Of a stretch of DNA of 32,739 nucleotides, positions 14,710-23,041 are shown piece after piece. How positions within the stretch are numbered: the stretch's first letter is position 1; the number at the start of each line of letters is the position of its first letter. The notes beneath the pieces were generated by a model that saw only the letters and a list, made by a program, of their open reading frames with translations, searched no databases and had not been told where the DNA came from. A program made the translations under genes and the position numbers. The DNA is from Acidobacteriaceae bacterium (GTDB lineage: Bacteria; Acidobacteriota; Terriglobia; Bryobacterales; Bryobacteraceae), in contig JAFAMD010000029.1 of NCBI GenBank assembly GCA_019233755.1, positions 1 to 32,739 of the forward strand, read 5' to 3'.

Positions 14710-15876
14710 GTGCTGTATCCCGCTACCCGTTTGACGATCCTCCTGCTCTTTATTGGAGGCGCCAGTCTGCTCTGGTGCCAATCGGCTTCAGAAGCGGCCG
14801 AGGACCGGGTGCAATCCCTCTATTCGGAAGCGAAGTCGGCCGAAGGCTCCGGCGATCTCTCCACTGCGGTCGCGAAATATCAAGAAATCCTGCAGCTACA
14901 GCCCCGCCTCGCGCCGGCCTATAACAATTTGGGAGCGCTCTATTTCAAGCAGGGCGACTATCGCAAAGCGGCCGATACCCTGGAACATGGTTTGAAGATC
15001 GACCCGCACATGAGCTCCGCCTCCGCGCTGCTGGGAATCTCCCTTTTCCAGATGGGCGAATATGAAAAGGCCCGCCCACGCTTAGAGGCGGCGGTCAAGG
15101 CCAATCCCAGTGACAACAACGCCGAATTCCTGCTGGTGAACGATCTCACGAAGCTGGGCGATTTTCAAACTGCTGCCACGCATCTCGAACACCTTGCCAG
15201 CAAAGAACCGGGCAACCAGCATCTCTGGTACCTGCTGGGCAAAGTGTACATGCAGCTCTCGCAACAGGCGCTTGCGAAGGTGAACGAAATCAATCCGGAC
15301 TCCGTGTGGGCGCACGAGATCTCGGCCGAATTGATGGAGAGCATGAAGAACTACGACGGCGCGATCGTCGAGTGGAATAGAGCGGTCGACGCCGCTCCCA
15401 AACAGCCCGGCGTTCATTTTAAGCTAGGGGATCTTTACTGGAGCCTTTCGCAGTGGGACAACGCCACCCAGCAGTTTGAAATGGAACAAGCAATCGATCC
15501 GCATAACTGCATGGTCGACTGGAAGCTCGGGGACATAGAACTACAAAAGAGCGGGAATCTCGAGGACAGTCTGGCGCGCGTGGATAAGGCACTGGCTGCC
15601 TGTCCCAATCTGATGGAGGCTCACGCCGATCGTGGCCGGCTATTGTTGAAGCTCCATCGCGATTCGGAGGCTATTGCCGAACTGCAGGCCTTCGAAAAGA
15701 GTGATCCGGCTGAGCCCAGCACACATTTTTTGCTTGCCCAAGCCTACCGTGCCACCGGACAGACCCAGGAGGCACAGGCCGAAATGAAGTTATTCAGCGA
15801 GCTGGACAGCAAGGCGCGCGCCGCCACGGCCCAGCGCGCGCAGGAAGTTATAAAAAACAGCGAATCGACTCGCTAA
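14710..15876 (+). CDS. secreted TPR protein divergent from UnbV operon (388 aa)
   Basis: The GTG at 14710 opens a 388-aa protein with a hydrophobic leader (LTILLLFIGGASLLWCQS). The leader could be cleaved by signal peptidase I or, less likely, used as a lipobox at the Cys. Eight to nine TPR units follow (AVAKYQEILQLQPRLAPAYN, YFKQGDYRKAADTLEHGLKI, SLFQMGEYEKARPRLEAAV, AIVEWNRAVDAAPKQPGVHF, HFLLAQAYRATGQTQEAQAE). It ends in a charged helical tail. The divergent arrangement with UnbV-UnbV-TPR suggests common control. Its 3' end converges on the GH30 gene with an 8-base gap. Function unknown beyond scaffolding. Confidence 0.88.
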   Translation: MLYPATRLTILLLFIGGASLLWCQSASEAAEDRVQSLYSEAKSAEGSGDLSTAVAKYQEILQLQPRLAPAYNNLGALYFKQGDYRKAADTLEHGLKIDPHMSSASALLGISLFQMGEYEKARPRLEAAVKANPSDNNAEFLLVNDLTKLGDFQTAATHLEHLASKEPGNQHLWYLLGKVYMQLSQQALAKVNEINPDSVWAHEISAELMESMKNYDGAIVEWNRAVDAAPKQPGVHFKLGDLYWSLSQWDNATQQFEMEQAIDPHNCMVDWKLGDIELQKSGNLEDSLARVDKALAACPNLMEAHADRGRLLLKLHRDSEAIAELQAFEKSDPAEPSTHFLLAQAYRATGQTQEAQAEMKLFSELDSKARAATAQRAQEVIKNSESTR

Positions 15877-15884
15877 GCGAATCC

Positions 15885-17315
15885 TCAAGACTTCCAGGTC
15901 AATGTCACGATCGAGTCCGCGGGCAGCTCGACCTCGGCTTCTGCGCCCGACATTCGCACCAACACGCGGCGATCAAGCCCTTTGTTCGTGATCACGGCCG
16001 CCTTTGTTCCATCGGGGTTGGCGAACGCGACCTGAGCGATATCTTTCATATCGCTCGAAGATTCAATCCGCTTCGCGCCGCGCCGAACCGCTCGCGAGTA
16101 GTGCGCGAACGCCCAATACTGACCGCTCCGTGTAATCTCCCTGGTCTCGGAGTTGATGGTGACCACGCCACCGCAGCTAAAAGGTCCGATATTAGGCTTG
16201 CCGTGCTCATCGAGCGCCAGGTTCCAGCCGATGATGCAGCGCGCCCAGTTCCGCAGGATTCCCGCGAACGTCGTTCCCCAGTTAGCCCAGTCGGTCTGGT
16301 ATTTCGAATCGGTGTAATCGGGACCGCCTTCTGTCCAGTACATGTGCTTGTCGGGATGCGCGTTGCGGACGTGCGTCATGGCGGCCGGCTCACCGACGTA
16401 TCCGTGCCATGCCACTCCATCCACGTATTGGTTCACCCTCGGGTCGTCCAGTTCGCAGATGGCGCGGCCCCAAAGGTTGTAATTGTGGTCCAGAAGCCAG
16501 ATCTTCGTGCTGATGTTGTTTTGCGCGAGTTGAGGGCCCACGTGTTCCGCCACGAATCCGATTTCATGCTCCTGGCTCCAAACGCAGGCCGGCATGCGTC
16601 CGTTCTGTTCGGTGTCCACCTCGTTTTGCGACGTTACGGCATTGACCGGAACGCCGGCCTGCGCGTAAGCCTGCAGGAATTTCACAAAGTATTGCGCATA
16701 CGCCGGGAACGACTTTGGATGAATGCATCCGCCGAGCATGGAGCCGTTCGGCTTCATCCATCCGGGAGGGCTCCAGGGCGAACCAAGCAGGAAGAGATCG
16801 GGATTCACGCTGCGTGCCGACTTCAGGGCCGGCAGGATGTATTCACGGTCGTGTTCGATCGAAAAACGGGTCAGATCGGGGTCGGGCTCGCCTTCGTCAA
16901 AACTGTAGACGTTTCTCGAATAGTCACTTGAGCCGATGCACAGGCGGCCGACGCTGAGGCCCATTTCCGACGGGTGGAACAGCTCGTGGAACAGCTCCGC
17001 GCGGGCGCCGGGCGCGAGCCGGTTGAACGTATAGCAGGCAGCGTCGGTGAACGCCGCGCCGAAGCCGAGGACTTCCTGGAAGCTCGCGTTCGGGTCGATG
17101 ACGATCGCTTCGGCCGAGGAGCCGCGCTCTGGTGCCCATTTGACCGGGCGCTCCGCGGCGAAACGCTTCTTCCCGGCCGTGACGTGGACCTCCAGCTCGC
17201 CCGAGGGCGCATTTGCGCCGCCGGCCTGAGCGCTCAAGGATGGCTGGACGACGGCCGCGGCTATACCGGCCGAAGCCAGCTTGATCAAATCACGACGAGT
17301 TTGTTCGTTCGGCAT
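15885..17315 (-). CDS. glycoside hydrolase family 30 (glucosylceramidase-like)
   Basis: A retaining beta-glycosidase of GH30; family members act on beta-glucosyl, beta-xylosyl or beta-1,6-glucan linkages, and the substrate here cannot be fixed. The 476-aa protein has a Tat-like leader (TRRDLIKLASAGIAAAVVQPSLSAQA), so export is likely. Key segments: GFGAAFTDAACY (about residues 84-95), the acid/base Glu in VTSQNEV (E232), AWHGY, and the nucleophile Glu in MYWTEGG (E329), then a C-terminal beta-domain (GQYWAFAHYSRAVRRGAKRIES to the end). NEV replaces the commoner NEP after the acid/base. An in-frame GTG at 17330 adds five residues; the ATG at 17315 is preferred because AGG stands just upstream. 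Divergent from the membrane-anchored regulator-like gene at 17518. Confidence 0.93.
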   Translation of the reverse strand: MPNEQTRRDLIKLASAGIAAAVVQPSLSAQAGGANAPSGELEVHVTAGKKRFAAERPVKWAPERGSSAEAIVIDPNASFQEVLGFGAAFTDAACYTFNRLAPGARAELFHELFHPSEMGLSVGRLCIGSSDYSRNVYSFDEGEPDPDLTRFSIEHDREYILPALKSARSVNPDLFLLGSPWSPPGWMKPNGSMLGGCIHPKSFPAYAQYFVKFLQAYAQAGVPVNAVTSQNEVDTEQNGRMPACVWSQEHEIGFVAEHVGPQLAQNNISTKIWLLDHNYNLWGRAICELDDPRVNQYVDGVAWHGYVGEPAAMTHVRNAHPDKHMYWTEGGPDYTDSKYQTDWANWGTTFAGILRNWARCIIGWNLALDEHGKPNIGPFSCGGVVTINSETREITRSGQYWAFAHYSRAVRRGAKRIESSSDMKDIAQVAFANPDGTKAAVITNKGLDRRVLVRMSGAEAEVELPADSIVTLTWKS

Positions 17316-17517
17316 AGTCCTCAGATCCACATCCTAAAGCTACTCTGTCTGGAGGCAGGTGGTGAGGTCGTTTACGGAGCTGTACGCCAGCAGGGGTTCC
17401 CACGGAAACGCCCGAAAGAACCTGCCGGCGATGCCGCGGGGAGGCTGCGGGGGTACTGTACGGTCGCTAATCCACTGATTTCACTCGTGCTACGATTCGT
17501 GAGGTTAGTTTTCGCTC

Positions 17518-18813
17518 ATGCAGAACGGTAGTGTCGCAACCGGCTGGGCCGAGGTGCCCAAGGAGCTGGTTTTCGCCCACCTCGTCAAAGTGCTGGAGAG
17601 TTCCCATTTCCGATCCAGCAAGAAGTGTACGCGTTTTCTTCGCCATCTGGTCGAGAATGCTGTCGAGAGCCGCTTCGGCTGTTTGAAAGAGCGCACGCTC
17701 GGGGTCGATGTCTTCGATCGCGATCCAAATTACGACACCAACCAGGATCCGGTTGTCCGGGGGACCGCAGGCGAAGTTCGAAAGCGTCTGGCGCAGTACT
17801 ATCTCGAAGCGCGGCGGGAAGACGAGCTGCGAATCAGCCTGCCGGCCGGTACTTATGTCCCGGAAGTCCACTGGATGGCGCCGAGTACGGCGGGGAGCGA
17901 ATCCGAACCCTCGCCGGCTCCGGTGACTGTCGAAGACGTACCGCCGGCAGTCGCGATCGCTTCTATCGGCCGCGTACGGCTGTGGCAGAGGACTCTTTGG
18001 GTCGCGGCGGTCGCGATTGTGGTGTGCACCATCGTTTTCGTCGCCTTTCGCCGCCTTCATTCGACGCCGCTCGACCGCTTCTGGGCCCCCGTGATCGATG
18101 GCAATGAGAAGGTGTTGATCTGTCTTGGCCAGCCGGAGGTATATACTTTTCGCCCGAATACTGCCCGCGCCCTGCGGGATTGGTTCGCTAATGACGCGGA
18201 AAGGCCGGAGGCGCCTCCCGCTATAGCTTCCGTACCTATCGGCGAAATTGTTCCCCTATGGCGCAGTTCTGCCGTGCTCTCCGATGCCCAGGCATTCGCG
18301 CGTCTGTTCAACCTTTTTGCGCGCGAAGGCAAACAGGCAGATCTGCGCGGCGAGAGATCGGTCTCTCTTTCCGACCTGCGCGGGAGACCATCCGTCCTAA
18401 TCGGTGCTTTTGATAATGAGTGGACCTTGAAACTTGCAGGCGAACTTCGCTTTTATTTTGACCAGGACGAGAAGGTCCACGCGCAGATCATCCGGGACCG
18501 CAAGAATCCAGGCGAGCTTCGATGGAAGCTGCTCGACGCGTGGCCGCCGGGGCAAAACATAGACAATGATTATGCGCTCGTGACGCGCGTGGTAAACAGA
18601 ACCACGGAGAAGACCCTCGTCATTCTTGCCGGTATCTCGCAGTACGGAACCGAAGCTGCCGCCGAATTTGTAACGAATCCTGACTACTTTGCCGCCGCGC
18701 TGGCAGCCGCACCGGGAGATTGGGACCGGAAGAACATTCAGGTTGTCCTATCGACGCGAGTCATCTCAGGAGTGAGCGGGCCGCCCAGAGTGCTGGCTGT
18801 CGATTTTTGGTGA
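17518..18813 (+). CDS. membrane-anchored protein with regulator-like N-domain (431 aa)
   Basis: Not a named family to me. Residues about 15-120 carry a pattern I know from the N-termini of many acidobacterial TPR and adenylate-cyclase-type proteins: SSHFRSSKKCTRFLRHLVEN, then LKERTLGVDVFDRDPNYDT, DPVVRGTAGEVRKRLAQYY and ISLPAGTYVPEV. This looks like a winged-helix-like regulatory domain, but DNA binding is unproven. After a Pro/Glu-rich linker comes one membrane helix (about 159-177, TLWVAAVAIVVCTIVFVAF). The 250-residue C-terminal region that follows would be periplasmic and has no recognised signature. The topology resembles ToxR/CadC one-component regulators. The gene is divergent from the GH30 gene across 202 bp, so it could control it. 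A GAGG lies about 15 bases upstream of the ATG. Confidence 0.8.
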   Translation: MQNGSVATGWAEVPKELVFAHLVKVLESSHFRSSKKCTRFLRHLVENAVESRFGCLKERTLGVDVFDRDPNYDTNQDPVVRGTAGEVRKRLAQYYLEARREDELRISLPAGTYVPEVHWMAPSTAGSESEPSPAPVTVEDVPPAVAIASIGRVRLWQRTLWVAAVAIVVCTIVFVAFRRLHSTPLDRFWAPVIDGNEKVLICLGQPEVYTFRPNTARALRDWFANDAERPEAPPAIASVPIGEIVPLWRSSAVLSDAQAFARLFNLFAREGKQADLRGERSVSLSDLRGRPSVLIGAFDNEWTLKLAGELRFYFDQDEKVHAQIIRDRKNPGELRWKLLDAWPPGQNIDNDYALVTRVVNRTTEKTLVILAGISQYGTEAAAEFVTNPDYFAAALAAAPGDWDRKNIQVVLSTRVISGVSGPPRVLAVDFW

Positions 18814-18966
18814 CCCGTAATTCCGGAATTCAATTTACTTTTCCATATAATCCCGCAGATAATTCGTTTGCTCTAACTAGCAGTACAGTATCCAATTCGG
18901 GCGATGAGAGAAGTACGTGTTTTCTTAGCGGCCAAATATTAGCGAGGATTGGAATAAGGACATCGC
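18814..18966 (+). promoter_or_regulatory. leader region of formate dehydrogenase operon
   Basis: The 153-bp gap before the formate dehydrogenase operon is visibly AT-rich compared with its surroundings and contains a perfect TATAAT hexamer (18846-18851); no convincing -35 lies 17 bases upstream. I found neither an FNR-type TTGAT-N4-ATCAA site nor a sigma-54 GG/GC pair. The sequence AAGGAC just before the ATG at 18967 is a usable Shine-Dalgarno. Confidence 0.35.
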
Positions 18967-21900
18967 ATGAAGCCGCTGCTAAACGTGAATGAATGGCCTG
19001 TTCTGAAGCAAATCCGGAATCGCGACGCGCACGGGTTAGGGAAGAACGCGGCTTCGGAACGTAGCCGCGAACTGGCGCCCCGCACGCGCTCGGCCGATAA
19101 GATCGCCAGGTCCGTATGCCCTTACTGCGCCGTTGGCTGCGGGCAACTCGTCTACGTGAAAGACAACCGGATTATCGATATCGAAGGTGATCCCGATTCG
19201 CCCATCTCAAAGGGTAGTCTCTGCCCGAAAGGTTCGGCGACGTTTCAGCTTGTCACCAGCCAGCGCCGCGTCACGGAAGTTTTGTATCGGAGACCGCATG
19301 CAACCGCGTGGGAAACCATCCCGCTCGCGCAGGCGATGGAGATGATCGCGCAACGCGTGAAGAAGACGCGCGATGAAACGTGGCAGGCAACGAATGCAGC
19401 CGGCGAAGTGGTAAATCGCACTCTGGGAATGGCGCACCTCGGCGGTGCAACCCTCGACAACGAGGAAAATTACCTCATTAAGAAGCTGTTTACTTCGTTG
19501 GGCATTATTCAGATAGAAAATCAGGCCCGCGTTTGACACTCTTCCACGGTCCCCGGTCTGGGGGCCTCATTTGGAAGAGGCGGTGCAACCACGGCGTTAC
19601 AGGATCTTGCAAACGCCGATTGCATCGTAATTGAAGGTTCCAATATGGCGGAGTGCCATCCCGTGGGCTTCCGCTGGGTCATGGCTGCCAAGGAGCGCGG
19701 CGCAACGATCATTCACGTCGACCCGCGCTTTACCCGAACCAGCGCGGTGGCTAGCATGCATGTGCCGATTCGCGCAGGCACCGATATCGTTTTTCTGGGT
19801 GCGCTGATCTCACATGTGATTAAGACGGAGAGTTACTTCAAGGAGTATGTTCTCGCGTATACGAATGCGTCCACGCTTGTTACCGAGGAATATAAGGACA
19901 CGGAAGATCTCGATGGCCTGTTCAGCGGCTGGCAGGAGGGCAAAGGCCAATACGAGACCAACAGTTGGAGTTATGAGGGCTCGGGGACGAGCGGCATGCA
20001 CGAGAGCCATCGCGTGCCTGAGTCGCACGCGGGGCGGGCCGCCGATCTCGAGGCCGAAAAGGTTAAGGCGCACGCCAAAGACGCCACTCTCCAGCACCCG
20101 CGCTGCGTCTTTCAGGTCTTGAAGCGTCATTTCCAGCGCTACACGCCGGAAATGGTGGAAGAGTGCTGCGGCATCTCCCGTGAGCAGTTTGATAAAGTTA
20201 CCGATGCGCTGTGCCGCAATTCCGGCCGCGAGCGCACCACGACCTTCTGCTATGCGGTCGGCTGGACCCAACACTCCGCCGGTGTGCAGTTCATCCGGGC
20301 GTGTTCCATTCTTCAACTTCTTCTCGGTAATGTTGGCCGGCCGGGCAGCGGAATCCTTGCACTGCGGGGGCACGCAACTATTCAAGGTTCGACGGATATT
20401 CCGACGCTGTTCAACCTGCTACCGGGCTACATCCCGATGCCGGCCGCGCGCACCGATACGTCGCTCGAGAAGTACGTCGACAACTATACGGCGCGCTCGG
20501 GCTGGTGGACGGAAACCCCCAAATACATCGTTTCTCTTTTAAAGGCGTGGTATGGCGACGCAGCGACTGCGGATAACGGCTTCTGCTTTGCTCATCTGCC
20601 ACGGTTGACCGGCGATCATTCGCACATGACAACGGTGGTGAATATGGCCGACGGCGAAGTAAAAGGATACTTCGTGATGGGTGAAAACGCCGTAGTCGGG
20701 TCGCCACACACCGGTCTGCAACGGAAAGGGCTGAGGAATCTGGAATGGCTTGTTGTTCGCGATTTCCCGATGGTGGAGACCGCTGAATTCTGGAAGGATT
20801 CTCCCGAGCATGAGCGCGGCGAGGTTCGTGCCGAAGACATTGCTACCGAAGTATTTTTCTTTCCCGCCGCCACTCACACGGAGAAGGACGGCAGCTTTAC
20901 CCAAACGCAGCGCATCGTCCAATGGCATCACTCTGCTATCGAGCCGCGAGGCGATTGCCGCAGCGAATTACACTTCACTTACCATCTCGGCAAACGGCTG
21001 AAGGAGCTCTATGCGGGCTCTGCCGACCCGAAGGATCGTCCCATTCAGGATCTGGTCTGGGATTATCCGGTACACGGTGAAATCGAGGAGCCAAGGGCGG
21101 AGGCGGTGCTTGCCGAAATTAATGGATACACCGTTGCCGATCGAAAACCCGTCAGCTCGTTTACCGAACTGCAGAAGGATGGATCCACTGTATGCGGCTG
21201 CTGGATCTATTCAGGAATTTACGCGGGCGGTATCAATCGGGCGGCCAACCGCGCACCAGCTACCGACCCCAATGATCCCTACCATTACGGCCACAACTGG
21301 GGCTTTGCGTGGCCGGCAAACCGGCGCATCCTCTACAATCGCGCATCGGCCGATCCCGAGGGCCGGCCCTGGTCAGAGCGCAAAAGGCTTGTCTGGTGGG
21401 ATGAAGCGAAGCAACAGTGGACGGGTTACGACGAACCCGATTTCATCAAGTCCCGCCCGCCGGGTTATCGCGCGGCGGATGACGCGCAAGGTCTCGCGAC
21501 GATCTCAGGAGATGATCCCTTCCTGCTGCAGCCTGACGGGAAGGGCTGGCTGTTCGCGCCGACGGGTTTGCAGGAAGGACCGCTGCCCACACACTACGAA
21601 CCACTGGAATCGATTGTGCAAAACCCGCTCTACGGCCAGCAGTGCAACCCGGTGCGATTCGAATATGACCGGTCCGATAACCAACTGGCTCGCCCGTTCG
21701 CCGACCCGCGATTCCCATACATTCTGACGACTTACCGCTTGACAGAGCAGCACACATCGGGTGCAATGTCCCGCTGGCTCTCATGGCTTGCCGAGCTGCA
21801 GCCTGCGATGTTCTGCGAGATCTCACCCGAACTCGCCGAAGAACGCGGACTACAAAACGGCGACTGGGCGACCATCTCGACCGCGCGGGCTGAAATAGAA

Positions 21901-22242
21901 GCGCGCGTTCTGGTGACCGAGCGCGTCAGGCCGATTAAATTGGGTCGCAGATGGGCGCACCAGATTGGTCTGCCTTACCATTGGGGCAATCGGGGACTTG
22001 TGGTGGGAGATTCCGCGAACGAGTTGATCGCGTTCAGCGCTGATCCGAACGTGACCATTCAGGAATCAAAGGCCATGACGGGTGACATACGTCCTGGGCG
22101 CCGCGAGCGGCGCAAAGTTGTGGCGAAGCAGCGTGTCAACAATCCTGATGAGGCATTGCGCGATCTTCCCGTTGCGCAGAAGCGCCCCGTGGGCAAACAT
22201 CACGTGTACGGACCGCTCTCACGGCAGGGTGATCAGACCTGA
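18967..22242 (+). CDS. fdnG: selenocysteine-containing formate dehydrogenase, catalytic (alpha) subunit
   Basis: A Mo/W-bis-MGD enzyme that oxidises formate to CO2. It is one 1091-aa protein read through an in-frame TGA (19534-19536, codon 190). The frames before and after are identical and no other stop intervenes. Flanking residues ENQARV-U-HSSTVPGLGASFGRGG match the family active site (ARV-[U/C]-H), with the catalytic His at 191. An N-terminal [4Fe-4S] ligand set is present at C51, C54, C58 and C86 (CPYCAVGC, then LCPKGS). The MGD-binding core follows (IVIEGSNMAECHPVGFRWVM, HVDPRFTRTSAVA), and a C-terminal molybdopterin dinucleotide-binding domain ends the protein. No Tat RR leader or hydrophobic N-terminus is seen, so the subunit probably stays cytoplasmic. 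The stop is 1 base before the Fe-S subunit start. Without readthrough, only a 189-aa fragment would be made. Confidence 0.95.
19534..19579 (+). promoter_or_regulatory. UGA (Sec) codon and bacterial SECIS hairpin
   Basis: Directly after the TGA (19534-19536) a two-tier stem can form. The lower stem is CTCTTCCA (19539-19546) with TGGAAGAG (19572-19579), 8 perfect pairs. An asymmetric internal loop has 1 base on the left and 5 on the right. The upper stem is GGTCCCC (19548-19554) with GGGGGCC (19560-19566), 7 pairs including one G-U. The apical loop is GGTCT (19555-19559). The loop starts 18 bases after the TGA. E. coli fdhF has an AGGUCU apical loop at nearly the same distance (17 bases), which SelB binds. 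The hairpin lies within the coding sequence, as is usual in bacteria. Confidence 0.9.
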
Positions 22243-22243
22243 C

Positions 22244-23041
22244 ATGGCAAACGGATTCTTTACCGATACGTCGCTGTGCATTGGCTGCAAGGCTTGCGAG
22301 GTTGCCTGCAAACAATGGAACCAATTGCCGGATGACGGTTATCACTTCACCGGGATGTCCTACGACAACACCTTGCATCTCGGTGCTTCAACGTGGCGTC
22401 ACGTCAGCTTTATTGAACGTCCGGTTGCGCTGAACGGACAGGATGCAGGCGCATTCTCGTGGCTGATGTCCTCTGACGTGTGCAAGCATTGCGCGCGTGC
22501 GGGATGCCTGGAGAACTGTCCGACCGGGGCAATTATTCGTACCGAGTTCGGCTCTGTGTATGTCCAGCCCGATATCTGCAACGGCTGCGGTTACTGTGTG
22601 GCCGGCTGTCCCTTTGGAGTAATCGACCGGAGCCCCGATGACGGCCGCGCATGGAAATGCACGCTCTGTTACGACCGTCAAAAAGACGGCATGCACCCGG
22701 CTTGTGCCAAGGCATGCCCCACCGAATCCATCAAATTCGGAGAGGTGGAAGAGCTCAAACGTGTTGCGAAAGATCGGGTCGAGAAGCTGCACCAGCAGGG
22801 CGTCACCGAAGCATACCTGTATGGAGAAGATGCCCGAAGCCAACCTGGGACCGCCGGCTTGAACGCGTTCTTCCTCTTGCTGGACAGGCCGGAAGTCTAT
22901 AACCTGCCGCCCGATCCTGAGGTTCCCACGCTGAAGGGCAGCAAAAGCTGGATTTCTGCGGGTCTGGCTGCCATAGGGGTAACTGCACTCGCGTTTGTTT
23001 CGGTCGTGCTTGGGAACCGCTCGGAGAAAGAATCGTCATGA
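22244..23041 (+). CDS. formate dehydrogenase iron-sulfur (beta) subunit
   Basis: Electron-transfer subunit with four [4Fe-4S] clusters. The 265-aa protein shows four ferredoxin-type Cys sets: C12/C15/C18/C22 (CIGCKACEVAC), C80/C83/C88/C92 (CKHCARAGCLENC), C112/C115/C118/C122 (CNGCGYCVAGC), and C139/C142/C154/C158 (CTLC, then ACAKAC). Near the C-terminus one membrane helix is visible (WISAGLAAIGVTALAFVSVVLG), as in FdnH/FdoH, tethering the subunit to the membrane. The ATG at 22244 lies 1 base after the alpha-subunit stop; the in-frame start at 22082 overlaps that gene and is rejected. The TGA overlaps the ATG of the next gene (ATGA). Confidence 0.95.
   Translation: MANGFFTDTSLCIGCKACEVACKQWNQLPDDGYHFTGMSYDNTLHLGASTWRHVSFIERPVALNGQDAGAFSWLMSSDVCKHCARAGCLENCPTGAIIRTEFGSVYVQPDICNGCGYCVAGCPFGVIDRSPDDGRAWKCTLCYDRQKDGMHPACAKACPTESIKFGEVEELKRVAKDRVEKLHQQGVTEAYLYGEDARSQPGTAGLNAFFLLLDRPEVYNLPPDPEVPTLKGSKSWISAGLAAIGVTALAFVSVVLGNRSEKESS

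Noticed and set aside
15877..15884. Bidirectional terminator between the convergent TPR and GH30 genes
   Set aside because: Only 8 bases separate the stops, and no stem plus U-run is visible on either strand.
16101..16931. 276-aa plus-strand ORF antisense to GH30
   Set aside because: It is antisense to a well-supported GH30 gene with both catalytic Glu motifs and shows no recognisable features of its own.
19534..19645. Interpretation of the formate dehydrogenase as a pseudogene or frameshifted gene
   Set aside because: Both halves are in the same frame, the single stop is TGA at the Sec/Cys active-site codon, and a SECIS-like stem follows. No other lesion is present over 1091 codons.
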